DNA of 64,000 nt from Calothrix sp. NIES-4105 (lineage in GTDB: Bacteria > Cyanobacteriota > Cyanobacteriia > Cyanobacteriales > Nostocaceae). A model generated the notes under the pieces. It was given only the letters and a program-made list of their open reading frames with translations, was not told the DNA's origin and made no database searches. The position numbers and the translations under genes were made by a program. Where the stretch lies: positions 10,283,717 to 10,347,716 of the forward strand of contig NZ_AP018290.1 in the NCBI RefSeq assembly GCF_002368415.1, written 5' to 3'. Positions within the stretch are counted from its first letter, which is position 1; every line of letters starts with the position of its first letter. This document shows, one piece after another, positions 1 through 9,322 of this stretch.

Positions 1-17
1 GGTGGGCATTGCCCACC
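1..17. repeat. Dispersed palindrome GGTGGGCA-N-TGCCCACC
   Basis: A near-perfect palindrome with half-site GGTGGGCA. The same element recurs at 18246-18262, 24446-24462, 30633-30649, 43788-43804 and, shortened, at 44853-44866, always between genes and often followed by a TTAC- or GTAC-type tail. It is a short intergenic repeat family. At this position it lies just past the 3' end of the nuclease-like gene and may end its transcript, but it has no T-run. Confidence 0.8.
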
Positions 18-24
18 TTACGTA

Positions 25-666
25 TTAGGTATTGGCTACTGTATACTCTTTAAGAAGGAGTTCTGTTCGATTTTCAATTAAATCTTTAAATGAGAAGTCT
101 TTTGCTGTGTTTCTTATTAATTTAAAAACTTCTGATTGGGTGCTATCATGTCCGCCAACGAAGCTCCAAAATTCTTTGCCTATAAGAATGTATTCTTCTT
201 TACTTGTTAATTTAGTTGGATAATAAATACATAAGCGAAATTCTTTGCCCTGTAATCGTGCATTATCTTTATAAGTTGTTATGCTTCTTTTATTACTATT
301 ATTTTGTTCGAGTATTGATTTGATTTCTAACCAGTATTGTTTGCCGTCTTTTAAACGAAATTTTAAATCATAAGGTTTCCAATCTTTTTTTGTACCTACT
401 ATTTCTCCGCCTTGACTTTTGACTAAAATTTCAACAATATTTTCGATAACGTTACCCATAGTGGTAACAAATGAACGTTCAATTCTTTCCATTACAAAAA
501 ATGAGATAAATTCTCTTGGAGTATCGTAGAACATTTCTCTTATCAAAGGATTTTTATGATAAAGAATATCGTTTAATGTAAGTTTATTTAAAGAAGCTAT
601 AACACTGGGTATTAGACTTTTTAGATATTCGCTTATTTCACCTTTTATTGTGCTTGATAATGCCAA
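25..666 (-). CDS. Type II restriction-endonuclease-like protein, PD-(D/E)XK fold
   Basis: 213 residues. The core shows a PD-(D/E)XK pattern: Pro99-Asp100, a short beta-turn, then Glu114-Ile-Lys116 in YWLEIKS, as expected for metal-dependent type II restriction enzymes. The N-terminal half is helical. The start is a TTG at 664-666 preceded by a good Shine-Dalgarno sequence (AAAGGAG, about seven bases upstream), so TTG is preferred over an internal ATG. No methyltransferase is adjacent on the right; a partner could lie to the left of the window. The nearest methyltransferase in view is more than 42 kb away. Which restriction family it belongs to (ApaLI- or PmeII-like) is a guess; the nuclease fold is better supported than any specificity. 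Confidence 0.6.
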   Translation of the reverse strand: MALSSTIKGEISEYLKSLIPSVIASLNKLTLNDILYHKNPLIREMFYDTPREFISFFVMERIERSFVTTMGNVIENIVEILVKSQGGEIVGTKKDWKPYDLKFRLKDGKQYWLEIKSILEQNNSNKRSITTYKDNARLQGKEFRLCIYYPTKLTSKEEYILIGKEFWSFVGGHDSTQSEVFKLIRNTAKDFSFKDLIENRTELLLKEYTVANT

Positions 667-911
667 ATCTATTCTCCTTTTAACTGTTATTCAAACCAGT
701 TAATGACAAATTTAGCTAGATACGAATATAACTAGCTGATGTTTGAATATGTTTTTTGTCAGTTATAACGCGCGGAAAATAGAAATGTACATAGGTTCAG
801 TACGAATAAGATGAATGATGAGGAGCGCAACTCAATATCTATTAGCTTTTTATTAGGTCTTCTCTCTGAGTTCTCTGTGTCTGGAGTGGTAAATATAATT
901 ACATGCGCGCT

Positions 912-933
912 GCACAGCCTGGGAAGGCTGTGC
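912..933. repeat. Palindromic repeat CACAGCCT...AGGCTGTG
   Basis: An 9-bp-arm hairpin followed by a CTACAAG tail. Variants with the same layout and tail occur at 21569-21590 (GGACGGGCA arms), 40968-40985 (GCACAGGCA arms) and 61335-61359, all intergenic. The arms differ but keep their pairing, so the hairpin shape appears to be conserved rather than the sequence. It sits downstream of the GH57 gene (minus strand) and has no T-run. Confidence 0.65.
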
Positions 934-945
934 TACAAGAGGGGG

Positions 946-2535
946 TTATAGTGGGCGGTAAGTACGGTAGTTGATGTTGGGGAAGATGTTGTCCATGAGT
1001 TCAACTTTTTCTAGCCAACCGCTGTCTATTTTGCCGATTTTTATGTCTTCGTATAGTTTGTTGAAGCGCATGACGTGGGAACGTGTTCTTCGCACGGCGT
1101 AGGGTACCATTGTTCCGGTTCGCATGATGAATGCCCAGTCGGATGATTGTGCTAGTAGTAACTCGCGCGCGGCTTGGTTAAGTGCGCGCCATTCGAGTTC
1201 ATCTTCTGGTTCTCTTGTTGATATTTCTATCATGCGTTCGGCTGTTTTGTGGAGGTGCGGGTATATCCACGCATTTGTTTCGTTTAACCAGTATTCGTGA
1301 AAGCCTTTGTAACCCCAACTTGACTGTGAGGGGCGACATACTTGTTGTGATGGTTCCGCGCGTAAGTAGTCGGCGAGGTGTGTCATTTGATAGGTTTTCT
1401 GGTCATACCACGATTTGCGGAATAAGTAGTCTATGAACCAAGGACCTTCGTACCACCAGTGACCAAATAATTCGGCGTCATATGGTGAGACTATGATTGG
1501 CGGGCGCCCCATTATTCCATGTAAATGTTCTGTTTGCCGTTCGCGATTATACATGAAGTTAGAAGCATGTTCTGCGGTTTTTTCTTTTGCCCAATAGGGG
1601 TCATATAAGGCTTTATCTGCTAGCCCTAGTCCACGTCCTGTGATTTTGTGATATTTAATCCCTGTATTTTTACGTTGACCGTTGGGCATTATATATGGCT
1701 TGATGTACTCATATTCTGCTTCCCAACCTAGGTCTTTATAAAATTCACGGTATTCTGCGGCGCCTGGGTAACCAACTTCAGAAGACCAAACTTGTTGCGA
1801 TGATTCGTGGTCGCGACCAAACGCTGCTACTCCTGTTTCGGTAAAGATGGGAGCGTAGGTGCCAAATCTGGGACGCGGACGTGCATATAAAATGCCGTGT
1901 CCGTCAATGAGGAAATAACGCAGCCCAACGTCAGCGAGCATTCGTTCTAAACCTTCATAGTACGCACATTCGGGCAACCAAATTCCTCTAGGCGCCTGTC
2001 CAAATGTTTCTTCATAGTGTTCACATGCAACTTGGAGCTGTGCCCACACTGCTTGCGGGTACATTTTCATTAATGGTAAATACCCGTGAGTGGCGCCGCA
2101 AGTTATAATTTCGAGGTTGTTGGAGTCTTGAAATTCTTTGAATGCGGTTACTAAGTCCCCTTGATGACGCTCCCATATTTCGCGCGTTTCGCTAAATTCT
2201 TTGGCGTAATGCTCTGCAAGATATTTAATATGACCGTTGTGAGCGTTATGCTCGATTTCTAATTCTATAAGCTCTTCTAGCTGCGCTAGGTGGGCATCGT
2301 AACGTTCTTGTAATAGGGGGTCACGTAGCATTGACACTAATGGTGGTGTCATGCTCATTGTAATTTTAAAGTCTATACCGTCCCGCTTTAACCCTTCAAA
2401 TACTTTTAATAAAGGTACGTAAGTTTCTGTAATTGCTTCATAAAGCCATTCTTCTTCTAGCACGTAATCACTTTCTGGGTGACGGACGAAGGGCAGGTGT
2501 GCGTGGAGAACGAGCGCAACATAGCCGATTGACAT
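946..2535 (-). CDS. Glycoside hydrolase family 57, 1,4-alpha-glucan branching-enzyme-like
   Basis: 529 residues from the ATG at 2533-2535. The open frame runs 43 codons further upstream, but 529 residues is the usual length of the cyanobacterial family and homology starts at MSIGYVAL. GH57 landmarks are visible: LHAHLPF near residue 10, the predicted nucleophile Glu189 in WLPECAY, and the predicted acid/base Asp353 in SPYDAELFGHWW. The spacing matches the archaeal GH57 branching enzyme TK1436 (Glu183, Asp354). Family members build alpha-1,6 branches in glycogen, acting in the cytoplasm. Amylase or transferase activity cannot be excluded from sequence alone. It stands alone, with no other glycogen genes nearby. 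Confidence 0.9.
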   Translation of the reverse strand: MSIGYVALVLHAHLPFVRHPESDYVLEEEWLYEAITETYVPLLKVFEGLKRDGIDFKITMSMTPPLVSMLRDPLLQERYDAHLAQLEELIELEIEHNAHNGHIKYLAEHYAKEFSETREIWERHQGDLVTAFKEFQDSNNLEIITCGATHGYLPLMKMYPQAVWAQLQVACEHYEETFGQAPRGIWLPECAYYEGLERMLADVGLRYFLIDGHGILYARPRPRFGTYAPIFTETGVAAFGRDHESSQQVWSSEVGYPGAAEYREFYKDLGWEAEYEYIKPYIMPNGQRKNTGIKYHKITGRGLGLADKALYDPYWAKEKTAEHASNFMYNRERQTEHLHGIMGRPPIIVSPYDAELFGHWWYEGPWFIDYLFRKSWYDQKTYQMTHLADYLRAEPSQQVCRPSQSSWGYKGFHEYWLNETNAWIYPHLHKTAERMIEISTREPEDELEWRALNQAARELLLAQSSDWAFIMRTGTMVPYAVRRTRSHVMRFNKLYEDIKIGKIDSGWLEKVELMDNIFPNINYRTYRPL

Positions 2536-2902
2536 AGATTGTTCCGGAGATAGTATGTGTAATTGACGGTATGAAAGTGTGCCAGTGGGTAGTTGTGACG
2601 AATCTATAAGAGTAGAAGCTCCTCCTCCCTGATCGCTTGACTCTTCCGTGGCATAAGTTAACAATATTTTAAGACTTTATTTTCACAAAATAAGAATAAA
2701 TCTTTAAAAGCGGAAAGGGAAAAGGTAAAGAGTATTTATTTACCATCGCCAAAAATTTCAGTAGTTTCACAATGTACGGTGGCGATGCCTAGTTTATAAA
2801 ATGGTCGGATATCAAGCATTTACTGAAAAAGTGGTTCGATGCAGTCTTCGACATGTTCATTTAACCAAGTTTTTGTTCCTAGTTCCTTGAAGCCAGGGGA
2901 AA

Positions 2903-3457
2903 ATGAAAACGATTTTAACAACTGATACTCCTATAGGAAGCTACGCACCAGATTTTGAACTGCCAGGAATTGACGGGCAGGTGCATCATCTAAGTCGTTA
3001 TTTAGAAAAGTTCCGCGCTGTTGGCGTCGTTTCGATGTGCAACCACTGTCCTTATGTCGGATATTATTTGGAACGGTTGAAACTAATTCAACAAGAGTTT
3101 TCTAGCTTGGGGTTCACGCTAATTGGTGTCAATGGCAAAGCTGTTAACCAAGACTTAGTAGAAAATTTTGACTCCATGAAAGCGTTTGCCTACAAGCATG
3201 AGTTGAACTTTCCCTACTTATGGGATTCGACGCAAGATGTGACTCGTAGTCTTGGCGCCGTTGTTACGCCGATGGCTTTTTTGATAGATTTTGAAGGGAA
3301 AGTACGATATCGCGGACAGATTGACGACAATCCAGAAAATCCAGAAGCCGTACAGGTACAATATTTAAGAAATGCTACAGCATCGCTATTCGCTAATAAT
3401 AATATAGATATTACAGATACGGAGCCTATCGGCACAGCAATTATTTGGCGTAACTAA
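2903..3457 (+). CDS. Thioredoxin-like (redoxin/AhpC-TSA) protein
   Basis: 184 residues with a thioredoxin-fold redoxin domain. The motif CNHCPYV places Cys46 and Cys49 after the first strand, and a cis-Pro follows in [10 protein letters not shown]. It resembles the thioredoxin-family proteins with a CxxCP centre common in cyanobacteria rather than a classic peroxiredoxin with PxxxTxxC. No signal peptide is evident, so a cytoplasmic thiol-disulfide or peroxide role is likely. It is transcribed in the same direction as pyrH, 92 bp downstream. The substrate is unknown. Confidence 0.85.
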   Translation: MKTILTTDTPIGSYAPDFELPGIDGQVHHLSRYLEKFRAVGVVSMCNHCPYVGYYLERLKLIQQEFSSLGFTLIGVNGKAVNQDLVENFDSMKAFAYKHELNFPYLWDSTQDVTRSLGAVVTPMAFLIDFEGKVRYRGQIDDNPENPEAVQVQYLRNATASLFANNNIDITDTEPIGTAIIWRN

Positions 3458-3549
3458 AATTTGTCATAAGTAGAGACATATTGCCGTCATACTGCTATCT
3501 TAAATTGGAGGAAATTACAACTAAATTCTTTGAGAAAAAACTAAACTTC

Positions 3550-4278
3550 ATGGGTACACATTACCGACGGGTTTTACTTAAACTGAGCGGTGAAGCCTTA
3601 ATGGGCAACATGGGCTATGGAATTGACCCCGAAGTGGTCAAGGATATAGGACAAGAAGTAGCAGAGGTATTAGCCACAGGTGTTCAACTCGCTATCGTCG
3701 TAGGAGGGGGCAATATATTTAGAGGTGTCAAAGCCGCGTCGGCAGGAATGGACAGAGCAACCGCTGACTACATTGGTATGCTTGCCACGGTAATGAACGC
3801 CATGACGCTCCAAGATTCCCTCGAACATATTGGGATACAGACGCGAGTTTTAACGGCTATTGCCATGCAAGAATTAGCAGAACCTTATATTCGTCGCCGC
3901 GCCATCCGTCATCTTGAAAAAGGACGGGTGGTTATTTTTGGCGCCGGTTCTGGGAACCCATTTTTTACCACTGATACAGCTGCGGCTCTCCGCGCGGCTG
4001 AAATTGAGGCAGAGGTAATTTTTAAAGCGACAAAAGTAGATGGCATTTATGATGCTGACCCGATGAAAGTACCTAACGCTAAACGTTATAATACTTTGAC
4101 TTATGCTCACGTTTTAGCAAATGATTTACGAGTAATGGACAGTACCGCGATAGCCTTATGTAAGGAAAATAATATTCCGATTCTTGTCTTTGATCTAACC
4201 ACTAGAGGTAATATTTACCGCGCAGTTGTGGGAGAATCGATTGGAACGCTTGTGGGAGGTTCTTGTGAAGTTAGCTGA
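3550..4278 (+). CDS. pyrH: UMP kinase
   Basis: 242 residues; phosphorylates UMP to UDP in pyrimidine nucleotide synthesis and belongs to the amino-acid-kinase fold, unlike eukaryotic UMP kinases. Visible signatures are KLSGEALMG at the N-terminus, VGGGNIFRG, and [12 protein letters not shown] in the nucleotide site. The ATG at 3550 gives the usual length; an upstream TTG at 3481 would add 23 residues of non-conserved sequence. Its last 14 bp overlap the GTG start of frr, the conserved pyrH-frr operon arrangement, which implies translational coupling. Confidence 0.97.
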   Translation: MGTHYRRVLLKLSGEALMGNMGYGIDPEVVKDIGQEVAEVLATGVQLAIVVGGGNIFRGVKAASAGMDRATADYIGMLATVMNAMTLQDSLEHIGIQTRVLTAIAMQELAEPYIRRRAIRHLEKGRVVIFGAGSGNPFFTTDTAAALRAAEIEAEVIFKATKVDGIYDADPMKVPNAKRYNTLTYAHVLANDLRVMDSTAIALCKENNIPILVFDLTTRGNIYRAVVGESIGTLVGGSCEVS

Positions 4279-4813
4279 CGCTGAGAGTACCATGCAAAAG
4301 ACTGTTGAATCTACGCAGCGGTCTTTCAATACTATTCGCACTGGTCGTGCGAATTCGAGTTTACTTGATCGGGTTTCGGTGGAGTATTACGGTACACCTA
4401 CACCTTTAAAATCGCTGGCGAACATTAGTACTCCAGATGCGACAACTATTGTAATTCAGCCTTTCGATAGAAATACGCTCAATACTATCGAAAAGGCAAT
4501 TTCACTGTCGGATGTGGGCTTAACTCCCAGCAACGACGGTTCTGCCATTCGCTTGAACATTCCGCAATTAACGAGCGAACGCCGTAAAGAATTTGTCAAA
4601 ATTGCATCTAAATACGCAGAAGAAGGGCGTGTTGCAATTCGTAACATCCGTCGTGATGGTATTGACGCAATACGCAAGCAGGAAAAGGCATCAGAAATTT
4701 CTGAGGATGAAGCCCGCGACTTACAAGATAAACTGCAAAAACTAACAGACAAATATACTGCTAAGATTAATGATCTATTAGCAGATAAAGAAAAAGACAT
4801 TATGACTGTCTAA
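4265..4813 (+). CDS. frr: Ribosome recycling factor
   Basis: 182 residues. The protein splits post-termination ribosomes together with EF-G. It contains the family signatures [13 protein letters not shown] and the C-terminal three-helix bundle segment with [11 protein letters not shown]. The start is a GTG at 4265 (VKLADAES), chosen because a perfect GGGAGGT Shine-Dalgarno lies at 4254-4260 inside pyrH and because 182 residues is the normal cyanobacterial length. An in-frame ATG at 4226 lies deep in pyrH and would add 13 unconserved residues. It is followed by a strong hairpin and T-run at 4828-4882. Confidence 0.97.
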   Translation: MKLADAESTMQKTVESTQRSFNTIRTGRANSSLLDRVSVEYYGTPTPLKSLANISTPDATTIVIQPFDRNTLNTIEKAISLSDVGLTPSNDGSAIRLNIPQLTSERRKEFVKIASKYAEEGRVAIRNIRRDGIDAIRKQEKASEISEDEARDLQDKLQKLTDKYTAKINDLLADKEKDIMTV

Positions 4814-4827
4814 GTTGGTGGTAAAAA

Positions 4828-4882
4828 GAAAAAGGAGGAAGGGGAGAGGTTAAGCTTTTCCCTTTTCTCCTTTTGTTTTTTG
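4828..4882 (+). terminator. Rho-independent terminator after pyrH-frr
   Basis: Purine-rich AAAAAGGAGGAAGGGGA is followed by complementary TTTTCCCTTTTCTCCTTTT and then a run of T. The stem is long and slightly imperfect. It lies 15 bp past the frr stop and before the reductase gene, so it likely ends the pyrH-frr transcript. Confidence 0.75.
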
Positions 4883-4920
4883 ACGCTGCGGTCGTTTCAG
4901 TAAAAGCGAGAATAAAGCTT

Positions 4921-6039
4921 ATGTATGACTGTATAATTGTTGGCGCAGGCCCTGCTGGTGGAACAGCTGCATATCATTTAAGCAAGCTTGGACGTTCAGT
5001 ATTAATTTTAGAAAAAGAAGCTTTACCTCGGTATAAACCTTGTGGTGGTGGAGTATCACCATTCATTGCACAGTGGTTTGATTTTGATTTTAGTCCAGCT
5101 ATTTCGGTTAAAGCTGATACTATTCGCTGTACTTGGAAAATGGGAGATGCGATTGAAGTATCCCTTGAAACTTCAGAACCAGTGTGGTTAGTTCGCCGTA
5201 ATGTCTTTGACCATTTTATTGTTCAGCAAGCTCAAAAGCAAGGTGCCGAGCTACGTGATAATACTGAAGTAATTGGTATTGAATTTAAAAGTGACCACTG
5301 GCAAGTTAATACTAAAAATGGATTTTTTCAAGGTCGCTATATTATTGCTGCTGATGGTGCATCTGGACGAATGGCTAAATGGCTTGGTTTTAAGGACAGG
5401 TTACGTCGTCTTGCTGGTGCTTTAGAAGCTGAGGCGCCAGCGAAGGTGGATAGAACAAATGTTATAGACCTGGAATTTGGCATAGTCAGAAATGGCTATG
5501 CATGGAATTTTCCTAAAGCTGATGGTTACTCGATTGGTGTTGGTACTTTTATGGGTGGCAAAGCACAAAACTTAAAAAAAATTATAGATGAGTACGGCAA
5601 GAGTTTTAATTTAAATCTTAGTACATGTCAACAGTACGCTTACGCTCTATGTTTGTGGAACGGTGAACAAACTCTTCATACAACTAATGCGGTTTTGGCT
5701 GGTGAAGCTGCTTGTGTTGTTGACCCGATGACTGCTGAAGGTATTCGACCGTCAATTTTTAGCGGTCTAAAAGCTAGCGTTGCTATTGATGAAGCTCTTG
5801 GTGGCAATATCAATGCGCTAGAAAATTACTCTAATACTATTAATACTGAATGGGGCGCTGATATGGCATGGGCAGCAAAAGTTGCAGGTCTTTTCTATCG
5901 CTTCCCAAGTATTGGTTATAAGGTAGGGGTCAAACGTCCTAGTGGTCCACAAATAATGGGTAAAATTCTCACAGGACAACTCCGATATAGTGACGTTGCT
6001 GGTAGAGCGATTCAACGCTTAACTTCTTTTAATAGTTAG
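4921..6039 (+). CDS. FAD-dependent geranylgeranyl-reductase family oxidoreductase
   Basis: 372 residues from ATG 4921. The N-terminal dinucleotide fold is clear: DCIIVGAGPAGGTAAYHL, then LILEKE. The motif KPCGGGVSP is typical of the geranylgeranyl-reductase family, and GEAACVVDPMTAEGIRPS is the C-terminal FAD-contact segment. It is shorter than, and starts differently from, the chlorophyll enzyme ChlP, so it is more likely a paralogue reducing other isoprenoid double bonds, or an unknown substrate. Sixteen more codons are open upstream (to 4873) but overlap the terminator T-run and are not conserved-looking. No partner gene is evident. Confidence 0.85.
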   Translation: MYDCIIVGAGPAGGTAAYHLSKLGRSVLILEKEALPRYKPCGGGVSPFIAQWFDFDFSPAISVKADTIRCTWKMGDAIEVSLETSEPVWLVRRNVFDHFIVQQAQKQGAELRDNTEVIGIEFKSDHWQVNTKNGFFQGRYIIAADGASGRMAKWLGFKDRLRRLAGALEAEAPAKVDRTNVIDLEFGIVRNGYAWNFPKADGYSIGVGTFMGGKAQNLKKIIDEYGKSFNLNLSTCQQYAYALCLWNGEQTLHTTNAVLAGEAACVVDPMTAEGIRPSIFSGLKASVAIDEALGGNINALENYSNTINTEWGADMAWAAKVAGLFYRFPSIGYKVGVKRPSGPQIMGKILTGQLRYSDVAGRAIQRLTSFNS

Positions 6040-6366
6040 AGGTATTGTATGTAGATTTTAACTTGATATCAGAGTGTTATTAGATAGCTGTATATCAAGA
6101 TTTGAGTGATGATTATTTTTATTTTTAAAAATAATAATTTTGATGAACTAACAGTAAAAATCAAAGCAGCTAGAGTCATAATCTAGCTGCTAAAGACAAG
6201 CATTTAATTGTTTATGCTCATTCCCGACCGTTCTAATTCTACTTGGGAATGTTTGAATGCGCGTTTAGGTGGCGCCGCCATTTCTGGCTTATTGGCGCCA
6301 TTTGTAACACTATATAGGCTGTAAGGAACGTCGTAAAAACTGCTTGATTTACTTCATCACAGAAAT
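6040..6366. other. Intergenic, no gene seen
   Basis: AT-rich spacer between a plus-strand and a minus-strand gene. It holds two GGCGCC palindromes (6270 and 6293 region) within an imperfect inverted repeat and nothing else that I can name. No coding signal is convincing on either strand. Confidence 0.5.
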
Positions 6367-6819
6367 TTACTCTTCATCTTCATCTTCGTCTTCATCTTCA
6401 TCTTCATCTTCGTCATCGATATCCAAGTCCTCTAACTGAGAACTCTTTTTATCGGTATCGACTTGAATCAGATGAATATGTTTGTATCCAAGTTTAATTT
6501 CAAACTCATCTCCTGGCTCTAAACCCATTGCCTTAGTGTATGTTGCACCAATAACAATTTGACCGTTTTGATGGACACTAACACGGTACGTAGGTTCACG
6601 ACCACGGCCATCTTTGGGAGATTCTGGACTCAAAGGAATTCCTCGAGCCGATAGCAAAGCGTCGTAAAAATCAGTCAAGTTAACTCGCACTTGACCACCT
6701 TTAGTAGTGGTGTAATAACCACATTGTTTAGCTCTTTCTCGCCGTGGTAAAGTTGAAAGCTCTTTGACTTTAGCAAGTAGGGCTTTTCCGGTTAATGGCG
6801 CGGTAGCTGTTTCACTCAT
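6367..6819 (-). CDS. Cyanobacterial AbrB-like transcriptional regulator (cyAbrB)
   Basis: 150 residues from ATG 6817-6819 (MSETATAPLTGK). The cyanobacterial family layout is present: an N-terminal segment KALLAKVKELSTLPRRE, then CGYYTTTKGGQVRVNLTDFY, and a C-terminal AbrB-type DNA-binding domain with GQIVIGATYTKAMGL and GDEFEIKLGYKHIHLI. cyAbrB proteins are global regulators of carbon, nitrogen and hydrogenase genes. The last about 25 residues are an acidic Asp-Glu repeat coded by a CTTCAT/CTTCGT hexamer microsatellite at 6368-6414, which could change length by slippage. The longer frame to 6894 adds unconserved residues. CalA versus CalB type was not resolved. Confidence 0.92.
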   Translation of the reverse strand: MSETATAPLTGKALLAKVKELSTLPRRERAKQCGYYTTTKGGQVRVNLTDFYDALLSARGIPLSPESPKDGRGREPTYRVSVHQNGQIVIGATYTKAMGLEPGDEFEIKLGYKHIHLIQVDTDKKSSQLEDLDIDDEDEDEDEDEDEDEE

Positions 6820-8076
6820 TCTATTCAAATTATCCTCTTCGGTCTCCAAACGTTTTAACTTGGTAATGAAACACCATAGATCGAGCCAATCCAAATTTAC
6901 ACTCAGGCTCGATAATCTTGGGGTTACGGCTGACTCCTGCTCTTCAAAAAAACTAAAGAGACTTCCCTATGTGACGGTTTCCCAAATCAAAGGAGAGTTC
7001 AATTAAGTTGGGCAGGTTTGAATGCGTGGTAATTTTACTGCATTTGTAACCATCATTTGCCATCGAAAATAGAATACTTTTCTGTAAGTGGCATCAATGT
7101 GGCAATTTGACTTCAAGCCAACCTTATAGAACAGGTGACTCTTAGATTGTGAGGAGGGAGAGCAAACTTCCAGAATTATATCTAGGAAAACTTGCACGAG
7201 TTAAGGAATGTACTTCTGCTCATGTTCTACGACGGTAATCGCTGTAGATTTACACATGGAACAGGCTTTTAACACGGCACTTACCCAAATCGAGAAAACT
7301 TGTCTTTGAATGCGCGCATTCATCAACTCACTTGCTCTGCTTAGGTGCATAGTATATATCCAGGGTATTGAGGTTATACACCTTTTTCTCCTACATGTAA
7401 AGACGATATTTTCACGTCTTTACAATACGAAGAAACAAAGCGGTAATATTCGCCAAAGTTTAAAGGGCGATTTACACTCGATTTGTCACTTCGTTATTTT
7501 ATATTAAATACTAGCATGGACTAATAATAACAAAATATTTATTTAATTTTGAATTAAATCTACGATACAGTTTACATTCAAATTTCTACCTTTAGGGTGA
7601 GCAATGGGGTACTCTTGAAACCGAAATGAAACGAACGATGCTTTATGTATTTCGGCTACCGTTGCACAAAATCCGTGCGAAAATATCAGGGTATTGCTTG
7701 AGATGTTCACGCTCTGTCGGTTTAACAATTCTATATATTCAACAACTACAACAACCGCTCCTTGTCGGGGTTGATGTTGTACAACTGACAGGAATTGAAC
7801 GATGTTCACATAATGAGAAGCTCAAGTTATGGGAATGCTTTTCATTACAGGATGTATATAGACGTGCGATTTTAATGGTTATACTTGGAAGATGTCACTC
7901 CAGAGATGAATCCCCAAAACATGGTTTTTGAAGTGACACTAAGGGGTGGTCGTAACATGGCTTAACTATCAAACGCTGCGACTGCTTTGTAAGTGGAGCG
8001 TACTCTTTACCTTTGATGTGCTGTGTACGCCCATAGTAATCAGGTTTAAATACTATATATATATAGGACTTGTGTA
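6820..8076. other. 1.25-kb stretch without a convincing gene
   Basis: Only short open frames occur here (60-100 codons), some fully overlapping on opposite strands (7543-7809 minus, 7626-7931 plus), with no recognisable domain, no clear ribosome site and ordinary noncoding composition. The stretch contains the divergent upstream regions of the AbrB gene and of sdhB. It could hold regulatory RNA or a decayed gene; nothing decisive is visible. Confidence 0.5.
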
Positions 8077-9084
8077 ATGTTGGTTATCTTTAAAATCATT
8101 CGGCAAAAACCTGACTCTTCCCCAACTGTGGCCTCTTATGTCGTGGAAACTGAGCCTGGTAATACAATCCTCGACTGTCTCAATAAAATTAAGTGGGAGC
8201 AGGACGGAACTTTAGCATTCCGCAAAAATTGTCGCAATACTATTTGTGGTAGTTGTGCAATGCGAATCAACGGACGTTCGGCTTTGGCTTGTAAAGAAAA
8301 TGTTGGCAGTGAGATCGAGTTCTTAAAATCTAAGTTTGAAAACACAGCTACATCAAAAATGCCGGATGAAACACCACAAATCACTGTGGCGCCTCTTGGT
8401 AATATGCCAGTTATTAAAGATTTAGTAGTTGATATGAATCCCTTTTGGGACAACCTTGAAGCTGTAGCGCCATACGTTAGTACTGCTGGAAGACAAGTAC
8501 CTGAACGTGAGTTCTTACAAACGCCATCTGAACGCGCGCTTCTTGATCAAACGGGCAATTGTATTATGTGCGGCGCGTGTTATTCTGAATGCAACGCGCG
8601 CGAAGTAAATCAAAACTTTGTTGGTCCTCATGCGTTAGCAAAAGCGTATCGGATGGTAGCAGACGCGCGGGATAATAATACAGAAAATCGATTGGAAAAT
8701 TATAACGAAGATACGTCCGGTGTTTGGGGATGTACTCGTTGTTATAATTGCAACTCAGTTTGCCCAATGGATGTTGCTCCCCTTGACCAAATTACTAAGA
8801 TTAAGCAAGAAATTCTTGAGCATAAACAAAACAGCGATGGTCGTTCAATTCGTCACCGTAGAGTTTTAATTGATTTAGTCAAAGATGGTGGTTGGATTGA
8901 TGAACGTAAATTTGGACTACAAGTTGTTGGGAATCAATTTAAAGACCTTAGAGGTTTATTGAGTATTGCTCCTTTAGGATTACGAATGCTTAAACGTGGT
9001 AAATTTCCCCTCAAGTTTGAACCCTCTGAAGGAACACAACAAGTTCGTTCTTTAATTGAAGCAGTGAAAAAAGAAGAAGAATAA
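8077..9084 (+). CDS. sdhB: Succinate dehydrogenase/fumarate reductase iron-sulfur subunit
   Basis: 335 residues. The N-terminal ferredoxin domain binds a 2Fe-2S cluster through Cys52, Cys57, Cys60 and Cys72. The C-terminal domain has CIMCGACYSEC and CTRCYNCNSVCPMD for the 4Fe-4S and 3Fe-4S clusters. The subunit passes electrons from the flavoprotein to quinone at the thylakoid membrane. It is longer than the E. coli protein, as in other cyanobacteria. No sdhA or membrane anchor is adjacent, which is normal for this phylum. Its last codons and stop lie inside a 129-bp tandem duplication (9065-9322). Confidence 0.95.
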   Translation: MLVIFKIIRQKPDSSPTVASYVVETEPGNTILDCLNKIKWEQDGTLAFRKNCRNTICGSCAMRINGRSALACKENVGSEIEFLKSKFENTATSKMPDETPQITVAPLGNMPVIKDLVVDMNPFWDNLEAVAPYVSTAGRQVPEREFLQTPSERALLDQTGNCIMCGACYSECNAREVNQNFVGPHALAKAYRMVADARDNNTENRLENYNEDTSGVWGCTRCYNCNSVCPMDVAPLDQITKIKQEILEHKQNSDGRSIRHRRVLIDLVKDGGWIDERKFGLQVVGNQFKDLRGLLSIAPLGLRMLKRGKFPLKFEPSEGTQQVRSLIEAVKKEEE

Positions 9085-9322
9085 GCAGGGGCGGGTTTAC
9101 CTATATCGTGGTAAATAATGGAGAATATAGGTGAACCCGCCCGTACTATAATTTTCAATCATTTATCTGGGGTCTTGGGGTATGTTTAAGGGCTGAAAAA
9201 GGAAGAAGAATAAGCAGGGGCGGGTTTATCTATATCGTGGTAAATAATGGAGAATATAGGTGAACCCGCCCGTACTATAATTTTCAATCATTTATCTGGG
9301 GTCTTGGGGTATGTTTAAGGGC
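9065..9322. repeat. 129-bp tandem duplication carrying a GGGCGGGTTTA...TAGGTGAACCCGCCC hairpin
   Basis: Two adjacent copies (about 9065-9193 and 9194-9322) are nearly identical. The unit includes the 3' end of sdhB, the intergenic hairpin (9088-9143 and 9217-9272) and the 3' end of the convergent lipoprotein gene. The intact sdhB end is in copy 1 and the intact lipoprotein end is in copy 2; the other two ends are left as remnants. The hairpin arms match those of the array at 44528-44838. Confidence 0.9.

Noticed and set aside
3481-3549. TTG-initiated N-terminal extension of pyrH
   Set aside because: Adds 23 residues absent from UMP kinases; ATG 3550 gives the standard 242 residues.
7543-7931. 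Two overlapping opposite open frames of about 90-100 codons
   Set aside because: No domain, no good start signals and they exclude each other; treated as noncoding.
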